A stretch of 64,000 nt of DNA from Sphingobacteriales bacterium. GTDB taxonomy: Bacteria; Bacteroidota; Bacteroidia; Chitinophagales; Chitinophagaceae. Made by a program: the position numbers and the translations under genes. The notes under the pieces were generated by a model. It saw only the letters and a program-made list of their open reading frames with translations, did not search any database and was not told where the DNA came from. Positions within the stretch are counted from its first letter, which is position 1, and each line of letters opens with the position of its first letter. The stretch covers positions 1-64,000 of the forward strand of contig JACQDV010000039.1 in assembly GCA_016200915.1 (NCBI GenBank). Direction: 5' to 3'. Positions 36,445 to 45,454 of the stretch are shown here, one piece after another.

Positions 36445-37242
36445 TTACCTCCAAACAAAATCACTAAGCGTTACATAGTGCCGGTTTTTGTCATCTTCAT
36501 ATATATTATACTTTGTAGGATAGTACCCATGTTGGGCAAAGTATTGCGGCTGTGCATAAGGCAGCGATACCGATACGCCACTTGCCAGCGTTGTTCTTGT
36601 CACGATTGGAGAAACAAAAGTAAAGCTGCCATTATAGGAACCCAGTATCAGCGTGTGATTTATAGTAGAACCCGATGTAAAATTATTGGGCGCCCAGTGT
36701 ACTCCCAATTGTGGTATAGCAGCATCGGCAATATAATTAGCGGGCATAAATCCTGCAGGTGGCAGCAACAAAATTGATGGCGCCGGAGGAGCCGGAATAG
36801 CAAGTCTGTCTTCAAGACTCATCATAAAAAAACGAATATCGAAATGAGAGGGAATGAATGCACCACCGGGCAGCGGGTGACCATTAGCACTCCAACCCAT
36901 TGCAAGATGCTTAAAAGGAGTTGACTCCAATGCTTTGGGATGAAAATCCAAAACATAAGGAGCATTGGTAGTTGGCAAACCAGACAATGCTTCGTCCGTA
37001 AATACAATTCCTAATTCCTTTGGTACTCCTGTATGGCTCTGTGTTACAAAAGTGTGGGCATAACCGTTTCCCACTATAATCTCATCGCCATTGAACGTGT
37101 TGTACTTTGATTTCTGGACAGCAGATGAACTGGCAATGGAGGTTTCAAAAGTTTCATTTTTTAGATTTTGTTCTTTTTGACAGGAGGATAATAATACTAT
37201 GGCAGTTGCTGCCATTAGTAATTTGTTTTTTACTTGTTTCAT
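36445..37242 (-). CDS. Lipoprotein, possibly with a TTHB210-like (DUF5602) domain
   Basis: 265 residues with a lipoprotein signal (lipobox LSSC, Cys about 21). The region FNGDEIIVGNGYAHTFVTQSHTGVPKELGIVFTDEALSGLP and the later HLAMGWSANGHPLPGGAFIPSHFDIRFFMMSLEDR, with several His, resemble the TTHB210-like domain as I remember it. The conserved His could bind a metal. Function unknown. The domain call is tentative. Confidence 0.65.
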   Translation of the reverse strand: MKQVKNKLLMAATAIVLLSSCQKEQNLKNETFETSIASSSAVQKSKYNTFNGDEIIVGNGYAHTFVTQSHTGVPKELGIVFTDEALSGLPTTNAPYVLDFHPKALESTPFKHLAMGWSANGHPLPGGAFIPSHFDIRFFMMSLEDRLAIPAPPAPSILLLPPAGFMPANYIADAAIPQLGVHWAPNNFTSGSTINHTLILGSYNGSFTFVSPIVTRTTLASGVSVSLPYAQPQYFAQHGYYPTKYNIYEDDKNRHYVTLSDFVWR

Positions 37243-37297
37243 TGTTGTAGATTTAAATGATTATTGATAATTGATTTGCTTTTCGTTTTGATATTTC

Positions 37298-38770
37298 TTA
37301 TTTGATACGTCTGACCCTGTAATTGATTGAAAATGGAAAAGAATCAGTTGTAGCTACGGGAAAGTTTTTAACCCAGCCAGATGCACTACCATTAATATAT
37401 TGCCCCACCCCGCCATATTGTGTAACTTCTGTGTTAAGATTATCCTGAACATAAGTGTTATAAGAAGTGGTGTTATTTATTATTGTATAAAGACTGAAAG
37501 TGTAATTGCCGGGTGAAGTATTAGCAGACCATATAACACCCTGAACATAAGGTAAACTATCTGTTCTGCCACCAATAATACTTGTTGTAGTATCTCCATG
37601 TGAACCAGAAGTGGAAGCGTAATACCATGAGTAATTAACTCCATTCAGCGTAAGGTTAATGTATTGAGTTGAATCACCGCAATTACCGGCGGTAACATTT
37701 ATATTTGGCAAAATAGTGTCTGCACCAAACGGGCCAATATTTTTTGAATACACAATAACACCACAGGTATCAAGCACCTGCATTTTCAAAACTTCATTAA
37801 CTGGTACCAGGCCACTTATAGTTCCAGAACTATTGGTAAAATCACTTTTACTGGTTGAATCAGACCTTGTGATAGTAACCTTTCTATTTGCAAACGGGGT
37901 TCTGTTGATGGAATCAATAAATGTAGCAGTAAGATTTACACTGCCTGCAAGGTCACCTGCATTCCAAAAAGTAAAATGTTTAACAGTGCCAACATAATTA
38001 TTGCCTTGTTTTGTTGCAGTGCCTTCCCGTTTCCATGCACCATTAGTGTTATCAAAATACCAAAGAGGTATGGATGATGGTGCTTTATTTTGTAATGCTG
38101 AAGAAATGGGAATGGTAATAGCAGCGGTGTTCCCACTGGCCAATTGCAGTTTGTTTCCCGAAGCATCATTCATTTCAACTGCAATAACTCCGAAGGATTG
38201 AAGAGCTCCCGATTGATTAGTATTACCGGCACTCTTTAAATTGCCAGGTGCACTTGTGCTGAAAGCCTGGTCAGTAGGATTTAAGTAGTGAACCGAAACA
38301 GAAACATTTCCGGAATATGCATTGCCATTAGATGCTGTGATAAATCCTGCACCAAAATTAACTGCACTGCCGCCTGTAATAGAAACATTACCCCCGGAAG
38401 AGGCTGTAAATGTTCCCGAAACAGATTTTGGTATTAGCTGAATGCTTGCATTACTAACAGCATTGTTACTTGCTCCAAATTTTTTTGTGCCATCAAAGAA
38501 TCCATCTTTAGTTGCTGTCACCACTACGGAATCTAAATTGAACTGCACCTTCGTAAGAGAAAATTTGCCATTGGCATCTGTTGTTGCAGTAGCCGTTCCA
38601 CCTTTAACGGTTGCATTGCTCACAGGATTATTATTAAGGTCTGTAACCACACCCGTAACACTACTCTGAGGAGTGACATCTTGAATGTGATCCTTTTTTT
38701 TGCAGGCTGATAAAATAATTATCGTTGCGATAATTAAAGTAATGCTGGTTATTTTACTGCCGGGTTTCAT
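37298..38770 (-). CDS. Lipoprotein with carboxypeptidase-regulatory-like domain
   Basis: 490 residues. Lipobox LSAC (about 20-23) and a charged KKKDH tail after it. An N-terminal carboxypeptidase-regulatory-like beta-sandwich (SSVTGVVTDLNNNPVSNATVKGGTATATTDANGKFSL, about 37-110) is followed by a domain with GNAYSGNVSVSVHYLNPTDQ and PLWYFDNTNGAWKREGTATKQ, a pattern seen in large surface lipoproteins. No enzyme motif. It probably sits on the cell surface and binds or scaffolds. Confidence 0.8.
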   Translation of the reverse strand: MKPGSKITSITLIIATIIILSACKKKDHIQDVTPQSSVTGVVTDLNNNPVSNATVKGGTATATTDANGKFSLTKVQFNLDSVVVTATKDGFFDGTKKFGASNNAVSNASIQLIPKSVSGTFTASSGGNVSITGGSAVNFGAGFITASNGNAYSGNVSVSVHYLNPTDQAFSTSAPGNLKSAGNTNQSGALQSFGVIAVEMNDASGNKLQLASGNTAAITIPISSALQNKAPSSIPLWYFDNTNGAWKREGTATKQGNNYVGTVKHFTFWNAGDLAGSVNLTATFIDSINRTPFANRKVTITRSDSTSKSDFTNSSGTISGLVPVNEVLKMQVLDTCGVIVYSKNIGPFGADTILPNINVTAGNCGDSTQYINLTLNGVNYSWYYASTSGSHGDTTTSIIGGRTDSLPYVQGVIWSANTSPGNYTFSLYTIINNTTSYNTYVQDNLNTEVTQYGGVGQYINGSASGWVKNFPVATTDSFPFSINYRVRRIK

Positions 38771-38917
38771 TTTTATAAAGTTTAGCGGTTAGAAAATGAT
38801 TCTTCAGTTAAGTTAATTTCCTTTTTAGCTGTAAGAATTGAATAGAGACCGAAGAGGCATTAACAAAAATATTTAGCACAGAAAGGAGGTAATTAAGCAG
38901 CAATTGTCGCTATTTGC

Positions 38918-38928
38918 CATTCGTCGCC
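38918..38928. promoter_or_regulatory. Candidate shared operator, copy 2
   Basis: CATTCGTCGCC lies about 75 bp upstream of the first kinase gene. A related AATTGTCGC lies at 38902-38910, 17 bp earlier, suggesting a degenerate direct repeat. Confidence 0.3.
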
Positions 38929-39001
38929 GAAGAAATGCAACAGGCTAAAATTTTATTTCGGCCTCAATATGTTACCTAACTTTAAGCAAGAAGCCAACTG
39001 C

Positions 39002-40147
39002 ATGACTACCCAGGAGCTTATATTTTCAAACAACAAGGTTCACCGCATCAGCAGGCACATAATTTTATGGTTGGTATTTTGTGTACACTTTATTATTCAA
39101 AACCTCATTGTAGGCTCTACCAATGAAGCACTGAAAACAAGAACATTTGCTGAGGCCGCTTTCAATCTTATTCATTTTCTTCCTGTATATATAATATCAG
39201 TGTACGTTTTTATTTTATGGATAATACCAGGGTTTTTATATCGCAGCAAACTCTCTGTATTTATGATGTTAACTGCATCCCTGCTGATAATTGATTTTGT
39301 GCTTTGTTACACTGCCGGTTTATTATATGTTCATTCGCAAACCGGCATTCCGGTACAGCAAATAACCTTAAGTATGAATAAATACAATGCTGTGGTAAAT
39401 AGTATTTTTCTGCCACTTACTTTATTGGGTATTACCGGCGGTATTAAAGCAATGAAAACTTGGTATCTGAAACAACGAGAAAATGAACAGTTGGCCGCTA
39501 AAAAAATTTGGGCTGAATTACAATTGCTCAAGATTCAAATTAATCCCCGCTTTCTTTTTCATGCACTGGCTACTATAAAAGCAAACATCAGGGAAGGTTC
39601 GGTCAACTCTCCTTTATTAATCTTAAAGATATCGGATATGCTGAGTTATGTATTGTATGAAAGTGAAAAGGAAAGAGTATTGCTTAGCAAGGAAACAGAT
39701 ATTATAAAAGACTACCTGGCACTGGAAGAAAAAAGTACTGCACAAAGAGTAAAAAGTAATTTGATTACCGACAATAGCCTGGCTGATGTTCACATTCCTC
39801 CACTTATTTTTTTATCACTTTGTGAAGTGGTAATTGAATACCTGCTTGCCACAAATGACTACAAGCTTTATGCTGATATTCTATTTAAAAGGAAAACGGA
39901 TCATCAATTACTTTTTCAATTAACCATTATGCCGGAAGAAAACAATTTTACTGTCAGCCATCTCCCCAATGAAATATTAGCAGCTACCCGTATGCAGTTA
40001 CAAAATCATTATGCCGGTACGCATAATATCGAAATTTTTACTCATCCTGATAAAGTTACCATTACCATAAATCTTTTCCTTGCTGATTTGCCAGCAAAAA
40101 ATGTAAACACAAACAGTATATCACTAAAAATATATGAAGCTGTATGA
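39002..40147 (+). CDS. LytS-type membrane pseudo-histidine kinase A
   Basis: 381 residues starting MTTQELIFSN, which aligns with the starts of the three other kinases here. Four N-terminal membrane helices (about 20-40, 55-75, 85-110, 130-148) lead into a coiled-coil linker and a His_kinase-type core. The family motif HPHFLFN reads NPRFLFH, so the phospho-acceptor His is Arg183. The N-box ENxFKHG (replaced by SLCEVVIEYL) and the glycine-rich GIGLxNVKKRL are both missing. It should neither phosphorylate nor bind ATP. It overlaps the active kinase gene by 14 bp, so a heteromeric partner role is inferred. Confidence 0.85.
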   Translation: MTTQELIFSNNKVHRISRHIILWLVFCVHFIIQNLIVGSTNEALKTRTFAEAAFNLIHFLPVYIISVYVFILWIIPGFLYRSKLSVFMMLTASLLIIDFVLCYTAGLLYVHSQTGIPVQQITLSMNKYNAVVNSIFLPLTLLGITGGIKAMKTWYLKQRENEQLAAKKIWAELQLLKIQINPRFLFHALATIKANIREGSVNSPLLILKISDMLSYVLYESEKERVLLSKETDIIKDYLALEEKSTAQRVKSNLITDNSLADVHIPPLIFLSLCEVVIEYLLATNDYKLYADILFKRKTDHQLLFQLTIMPEENNFTVSHLPNEILAATRMQLQNHYAGTHNIEIFTHPDKVTITINLFLADLPAKNVNTNSISLKIYEAV

Positions 40148-41267
40148 TTTAATTTTTGCCAGTGATCGGGTTAACCGGTTCAAACGCCATTTCATCTTCT
40201 GGCTGGCTGTTTATATTTACCATTGGGTAAGAATTAGCTTTTTATTTCCACAAACATTAACTACAGGTACAATTCTTACTATCAGTTCAAATGCACTAAT
40301 ATGGGGGGTGTTGACAAACATGTTGATTTCCTATTCAATCATTTATTACCTCGTACCCCGATTTTTTTATACTAAGAAATATGGTTGGTTTGTTCTGGGG
40401 CTTGTGCTGCTACTGGCAGTCACTATCCTATTTAGCATTGCAAATGCTTTTATAAGTCCCGGTATGAAAACAGCCATCGGATTTACCAAAGAACATCCTT
40501 TCCTTTTTATGCGGGGTACTCTTATCCGCATTTTTGGCAACCCACCCTTAATATGTGCTATGTTATTATCGCTAAAAACTTTTAAAAGATGGCACCTCAA
40601 ACAAAAAGAAAATGAAATGCTGGTTAGAGAAAATGCTAATGCTGAACTGCAATTACTCAAAGCACAGGTACACCCGCACTTCCTGTTTAATACACTTAAT
40701 AATATCTACTCTTTCACTCTGAGTAAATCGGCACAGGCAGAAGAATTAGTGGAAAAATTATCGGATATGCTCAGGTATATGATCACTGATTGCAACGTGG
40801 AGCTTGTTCCGCTGGAGAAAGAAATAAAAATGCTGGGAGATTATATTGGCCTGGAAAAAGTAAGATATGGAGACAGGTTGGATCTGTGGGTTGATATAAA
40901 TAACACTAAGAATAATTTATTAATTGCGCCACTTGTCATGATCCCTTTTGTTGAAAACTCATTTAAGCATGGTACCAGTATGATGCGGGGTAAACAATGG
41001 ATTCAGTTGAGTATAAAAACTGAAGACAATGTTCTTGATTTTACATTAATAAACAGTAAACCACCTGCGCCTGTGCAAAATAAAAATAAAACAGGCATAG
41101 GGCTGATGAATGTGAAAAAAAGGCTGGCATTGCTTTACCCGGGAAAACATGAACTGACGGTAACTTCTAACGAAAGTATTTTTAGTGTACGGCTAACATT
41201 ACAATTACAATTTGCTAATGAAGCTGTTTTAACCAATTTTATTAATCATCAATTTATTTACTCATAA
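40134..41267 (+). CDS. LytS-type sensor histidine kinase A
   Basis: 377 residues with four membrane helices, a linker helix and a complete His_kinase/HATPase core. The phospho-acceptor is His182 in AQVHPHFLFNTLNN. The N-box is VENSFKHG (Asn275) and the glycine box is TGIGLMNVKKRL (about 320-331). There is no extracytoplasmic domain, so sensing is probably within the membrane or through a partner. It starts 14 bp inside the end of the preceding pseudokinase gene, which points to coupled translation. The likely phospho-target is the LytTR regulator at the end of the cluster. Confidence 0.93.
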   Translation: MKLYDLIFASDRVNRFKRHFIFWLAVYIYHWVRISFLFPQTLTTGTILTISSNALIWGVLTNMLISYSIIYYLVPRFFYTKKYGWFVLGLVLLLAVTILFSIANAFISPGMKTAIGFTKEHPFLFMRGTLIRIFGNPPLICAMLLSLKTFKRWHLKQKENEMLVRENANAELQLLKAQVHPHFLFNTLNNIYSFTLSKSAQAEELVEKLSDMLRYMITDCNVELVPLEKEIKMLGDYIGLEKVRYGDRLDLWVDINNTKNNLLIAPLVMIPFVENSFKHGTSMMRGKQWIQLSIKTEDNVLDFTLINSKPPAPVQNKNKTGIGLMNVKKRLALLYPGKHELTVTSNESIFSVRLTLQLQFANEAVLTNFINHQFIYS

Positions 41268-41298
41268 ACCAACTACATTAATCATTAAACGCAACACA

Positions 41299-42375
41299 AT
41301 GAAAAAGATTATTATCAGCCTTTTATTGATCACAGTCAATCATCTCTGTTATGCACAGGGTTGTGTGGCTATAAGAAGCATTAATGGCTTTGGCCAGTAC
41401 CTGCACGGCACCAATGCTTTTTCAAGTGATAACTGGCAAATCAACATTAACCAGCGTTACTTCAAGGCATTTCGTGATTTTAAGGGAACTACCGATCAAA
41501 AAACCCCTTCACAAAATGAATCCGTAACAAAAAGTTATACGATGGAGATTTTGCTCACCCGTATTTTCAATAAAGGCTGGTCGGTTGCCTTATCATTACC
41601 CTACCTTGTAAACAGCAGGGAAACAAATGGCGAGCATGGTGGCCCTAACACAACAAAACACACTACCCATTCTTCCGGTATTGGTGATATTAGAATTACT
41701 GCTTACAAATGGTTGATTACTCCAAGAGTTAATCAAAATTTTAATATTGAAGCAGGTCTCGGTATTAAATTACCTACTGGTGATTATAAATACCAGGATA
41801 ATTTTTACAGGAATGATACGACCTATGTATCCGCACCGGTTAATCCTGCTATACAATTAGGTGATGGCGGTTCCGGAATTGTTGCAGAGCTAAATACGTT
41901 TTACTTTCTAACTAAAAGCATCAGCCTCTATGGAAATTTCTATTACCTGAGTAATCCACGGGAGCAAAACGGCAGTTCAACTTTGTTTGGCAGAACTGCT
42001 ACCTCACTTCAGTTAAAAACATACAATACAGTTGCCAGCGTTACGGATCAGTATGCAATAAGAATAGGTGCAAATGCGGTAGCCGGTGATTGGGTATTTT
42101 CAGGTGGATTAAGAGAAGAAGGGATACCGGTGAAAGATCTGATTGGGGGTAGCAACGGAACGAGAAGAGCTGGTTACAACATTTCAGTGGAACCCGGAAT
42201 TACATACCGAACAAAAAAAGTGGATATATACGCATACGTTCCTGTAGTGATAAAAAGAAAAATAAAACAAAATATACCCGACCAGTTAGCAACGCAAATC
42301 ACAGGCACTTATACGCATAGTCCAGGCGGCTCAGGTAATTATCTTTTATTCGCAGGAATTGCTTTCAGATTATAA
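41299..42375 (+). CDS. Outer-membrane beta-barrel protein between the kinase pairs
   Basis: 358 residues with a signal peptide ending CYAQG. Alternating amphipathic strands run from about residue 40 to the end, and the last residues FAGIAFRL form a typical closing strand for BAM-dependent insertion. It resembles MetA-type transporter-like outer-membrane proteins. Residues 100-115 (GGPNTTKHTTHSSGIG) are a His-rich loop. It lies between the two kinase pairs on the same strand (31 bp after the first, 60 bp before the second), so it may be a sensor accessory or the pathway's target. Its function is unknown. Confidence 0.75.
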   Translation: MKKIIISLLLITVNHLCYAQGCVAIRSINGFGQYLHGTNAFSSDNWQININQRYFKAFRDFKGTTDQKTPSQNESVTKSYTMEILLTRIFNKGWSVALSLPYLVNSRETNGEHGGPNTTKHTTHSSGIGDIRITAYKWLITPRVNQNFNIEAGLGIKLPTGDYKYQDNFYRNDTTYVSAPVNPAIQLGDGGSGIVAELNTFYFLTKSISLYGNFYYLSNPREQNGSSTLFGRTATSLQLKTYNTVASVTDQYAIRIGANAVAGDWVFSGGLREEGIPVKDLIGGSNGTRRAGYNISVEPGITYRTKKVDIYAYVPVVIKRKIKQNIPDQLATQITGTYTHSPGGSGNYLLFAGIAFRL

Positions 42376-42435
42376 GAGATTGTATAAATTTAATATAGTT
42401 ATCTCAAAGAGTTTCTTAATGACGTCGTTTCAGTA

Positions 42436-43575
42436 ATGACCAAACAGGAGTTCATATTCAGCAACCAGCCGGTACACCGGGTTAGCAGGCATTTAACCAT
42501 GTGGCTGTGTATAGCTTGCTACATAGTACTGATCAACTTCTTTTTTAGAACACCGGAAGAATTTTTTTCAGCTAAAATGAGGATACAGGCAGTACAAAAG
42601 ATGATTTATCTTCCTGTAAGTATCTTGTCTGTTTATTTTTCGATATATTTTTTACTACCCCGGTTCCTGTTGAAAGGGAAATATCTTGCCTTTGCAGTTT
42701 TAATGATTTTCCTGCTGTTATTAAATATTATTCATGCCTGGTTGCTTACAAGACTGCTCGCTATACTTACTCAACCTTTGCCCTTTGAACAATTGCCCGT
42801 TCAATACAGGATATACCAGCCAGTTACAAACGGATTGGGAATAAGCTTTGCCACCAGTGGCCTGGCTACTATTATTAAACTTTTTAAAATAGATTATCTA
42901 AAACAAAAAGAAAATGAAAATCTAAAGCGCAAAAAAGCCACGACCGAGTTGCAACGCATAAAGGCTAATTTTCATCCGGCTTTTCTGTCTGATGCACTTA
43001 AAAAAATTTCCTTCCTCCTCCGTACAGGTTCACCGGAGTCTCCTGTTGTTATTTTAAGTCTGTCTGATTTGCTGAGTTATAGTTTATACGATAATGATAA
43101 GGAGTATGTGTCATTACCCCAGGAAATACAAATGATAAAAGAATACACCTCACTCGAAATGAAAATGATGACCGGAAAACTGGATATAACAGTAGATGAC
43201 AATACCCAGAAATTTACGCATCTCAAAATCCCACCGCTGCTCTTATTATCTGTGGTGCAAAATATTTATGAGCATGTGCAGGGGAAACAACAGGAGGCTT
43301 TGGAATTAAAAATAAAAATCGCCTGCGAGCAAAATATGCTACTCTTTCAGCTGAACTTTAAAGGAATTTTTTATACGAAAGAAAACAATGAAAGCCTGCC
43401 AGGCATTTTAAAAAATTCCCTTCACCGTATTCAATTATTATATCCAGATAAATATCGTCTGGACAGTTACCTCGAAAATAATTTTCTCAGCCTGTTGCTG
43501 TCAATAGAAACCGATGAACAACCTATTCATACACATCAATTAAACAAAACCGAACCTTTTTATGCGTCTGCATGA
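42436..43575 (+). CDS. LytS-type membrane pseudo-histidine kinase B
   Basis: 379 residues with the same N-terminal signature (FIFSNQPVHRVSRHL) and four membrane helices. The phospho-acceptor motif reads HPAFLSDAL, so His is replaced by Ala182. The N-box is degraded (VVQNIYEHVQG keeps an Asn and a His but not the KHG), and the glycine box is absent. It is predicted inactive. Its 14-bp overlap with the next gene repeats the arrangement of the first pair, which supports duplication of a pseudokinase-kinase unit. Confidence 0.85.
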   Translation: MTKQEFIFSNQPVHRVSRHLTMWLCIACYIVLINFFFRTPEEFFSAKMRIQAVQKMIYLPVSILSVYFSIYFLLPRFLLKGKYLAFAVLMIFLLLLNIIHAWLLTRLLAILTQPLPFEQLPVQYRIYQPVTNGLGISFATSGLATIIKLFKIDYLKQKENENLKRKKATTELQRIKANFHPAFLSDALKKISFLLRTGSPESPVVILSLSDLLSYSLYDNDKEYVSLPQEIQMIKEYTSLEMKMMTGKLDITVDDNTQKFTHLKIPPLLLLSVVQNIYEHVQGKQQEALELKIKIACEQNMLLFQLNFKGIFYTKENNESLPGILKNSLHRIQLLYPDKYRLDSYLENNFLSLLLSIETDEQPIHTHQLNKTEPFYASA

Positions 43576-44731
43576 TTTTATATTTTCCGGCAAAAAAAAT
43601 TATCGTATCAGCAGACATATTGCCTTCTGGATTGCGTGGTATGTTATTGCCATGACTATTCAGTTGAACTTTCCCGGCTTTCAGTTAAAAAGTATGATTG
43701 CATACAATGCAGTTCGTTCTACTAACAGGCTTCTCCCTATTTTATTTTTTTGTTACACGTCCGTATATTTTATTATTCCAAGATTCATTGCTCTCAATAA
43801 ATTCAGGGATTTCTTTATCGCTATGTTTTTACTCATCATCGTCTCCTATTTTTTTACTTTCGCATCCCTGTATTTTATGATGAATATTGTTCAGTCAGAA
43901 AACTGGGCAGCACATACAAGTACACGCATAAATACGCCAAACTTTACTCTTTTTATCTTTAGCTACTATTCCAATATTAATTTTAGCGGGGCATTGCCCA
44001 CCACTTGCGCCATGTTATCCATAAAATATTATAAGGACTGGTATAAAAAACAACGGGAAACAGAACTGCTGATACAGGAAAATACACAAGCTGAACTTCA
44101 GTTATTAAAAGCACAGGTACATCCGCATTTTCTTTTTAATACACTCAATAATATTTATGCCTTTTCATTGAAAGAACCTATGGTAGCTGCAGGTTTGGTT
44201 GATAAATTAACCGGAATGATTGATTACATGCGTACTGAAGGTGAAAAATCATTGGTAACTCTTGAAAAAGAAATTAAGCTGATCAAAGATTATATTGGCC
44301 TGGAAAAAGTTCGCTATGGCAACCGGCTGGAAATGAAAATTCAAATTACAGGTGACTTTAAAAATAAACTGGTAGCCCCTTTATTAATGATACCTTTTGT
44401 AGAAAATGCCTTTAAACATGGAGCCGGAAAAATCAGGGGAAACCAATGGATAGATCTTTTAATTGAAACAAAAAATAATCAGCTTATTTTTAACCTTAGT
44501 AACAGCAAAGAGTTAATAGAAACATCACCCTCTGCAAAACACGGGATTGGTTTATCGAATGTAAAAAAGAGACTGGGATTGCTTTACCCCGGGAATCATA
44601 CACTTGAAATCACCTCCACTGAGGATACTTATTCTGTAAAGATGCAGGTACTGCTTTATGAGAACTCAACCATTGAAAACACACAGGATAAAATAAATTA
44701 TTCAGCCATTCAAAACATTTCATATGCCTGA
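43562..44731 (+). CDS. LytS-type sensor histidine kinase B
   Basis: 389 residues, four membrane helices and a complete catalytic core: His189 in AQVHPHFLFNTLNN, N-box VENAFKHG and glycine box HGIGLSNVKKRL. Close in sequence to kinase A (LEKEIKLIKDYIGLEKVRYGNRLEM is nearly shared). It overlaps the response regulator gene by 8 bp (ATGCCTGA), so this kinase is the clearest cognate of the regulator. Confidence 0.94.
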   Translation: MRLHDFIFSGKKNYRISRHIAFWIAWYVIAMTIQLNFPGFQLKSMIAYNAVRSTNRLLPILFFCYTSVYFIIPRFIALNKFRDFFIAMFLLIIVSYFFTFASLYFMMNIVQSENWAAHTSTRINTPNFTLFIFSYYSNINFSGALPTTCAMLSIKYYKDWYKKQRETELLIQENTQAELQLLKAQVHPHFLFNTLNNIYAFSLKEPMVAAGLVDKLTGMIDYMRTEGEKSLVTLEKEIKLIKDYIGLEKVRYGNRLEMKIQITGDFKNKLVAPLLMIPFVENAFKHGAGKIRGNQWIDLLIETKNNQLIFNLSNSKELIETSPSAKHGIGLSNVKKRLGLLYPGNHTLEITSTEDTYSVKMQVLLYENSTIENTQDKINYSAIQNISYA

Positions 44732-45452
44732 TAAAAAAATTATTTGTTTAGCAGTGGATGATGAACCGCCTGCACTGGAGGTATTAAAAAAATATATCAA
44801 CTCCGTTCAGCACCTGGAATTAGCCGGTACATGTGCGGATGCTATCGAGGCATTAACCTTTTTACAAAATCATGCAGTTGATTTGTTGTTCCTGGATATA
44901 CAAATGCCGCAATTGCTCGGCACAGATTTAATAAGAACATTAAAGAAACCACCTAAAGTAATTTTCACCACTGCCTTCAGAAAATTTGCCGTGGAAGGTT
45001 TTGAACTGGATGCGGTGGATTATTTATTAAAACCGATTTCATTTGAAAGGTTTCTGAAAGCAGTTAATAAGGTAATGGATACATCGCTGCAGGTAAGTGA
45101 AAATAATTTCAATGGCAATAACAAAACAAATAACCTTACAGATGCTTTCATTAGTCTGAGGGCCGATCGCAAAAATTTAAAAGTATCATTGAATGATATT
45201 CTTTATATCGAAAGTTTGAAAGATTATATAAAAGTGATCACTGTAAATAAAACCATTATCACCAAACAATCCATTTCTTCTATTGAAGAAATGCTGCCAA
45301 AAGAAAATTTTATCCGCATTCACCGCTCTTATATCGTTGCATTAAATAAAATTGAATCTTATACCAACGAATTAATTGGTATCGCCAAAACAGAACTGCC
45401 CATCAGCCGCATGTATAAACTGGAAGTAAGTAAAGTATTAAAGATTGAGTGA
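44724..45452 (+). CDS. LytTR family response regulator
   Basis: 242 residues. The receiver domain (about 1-125) has the acidic pair D12-D13, phospho-acceptor Asp58 in LFLDIQMP, TTA at about 82-84 and Lys103 in DYLLKP. The C-terminal LytTR DNA-binding domain (about 140-242) has FISLRADRKNLKVSLNDILYIESLKDYIKV and FIRIHRSYIVALNKIE. It is the only regulator in the cluster and should take phosphate from one or both active kinases. LytTR proteins bind direct repeats upstream of targets, often including their own operon. Confidence 0.95.
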   Translation: MPDKKIICLAVDDEPPALEVLKKYINSVQHLELAGTCADAIEALTFLQNHAVDLLFLDIQMPQLLGTDLIRTLKKPPKVIFTTAFRKFAVEGFELDAVDYLLKPISFERFLKAVNKVMDTSLQVSENNFNGNNKTNNLTDAFISLRADRKNLKVSLNDILYIESLKDYIKVITVNKTIITKQSISSIEEMLPKENFIRIHRSYIVALNKIESYTNELIGIAKTELPISRMYKLEVSKVLKIE

Positions 45453-45454
45453 TT

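Noticed and set aside
36343-36777. 144-codon plus-strand frame
   Set aside because: It lies mostly opposite the lipoprotein gene at 36445-37242 and has atypical composition.
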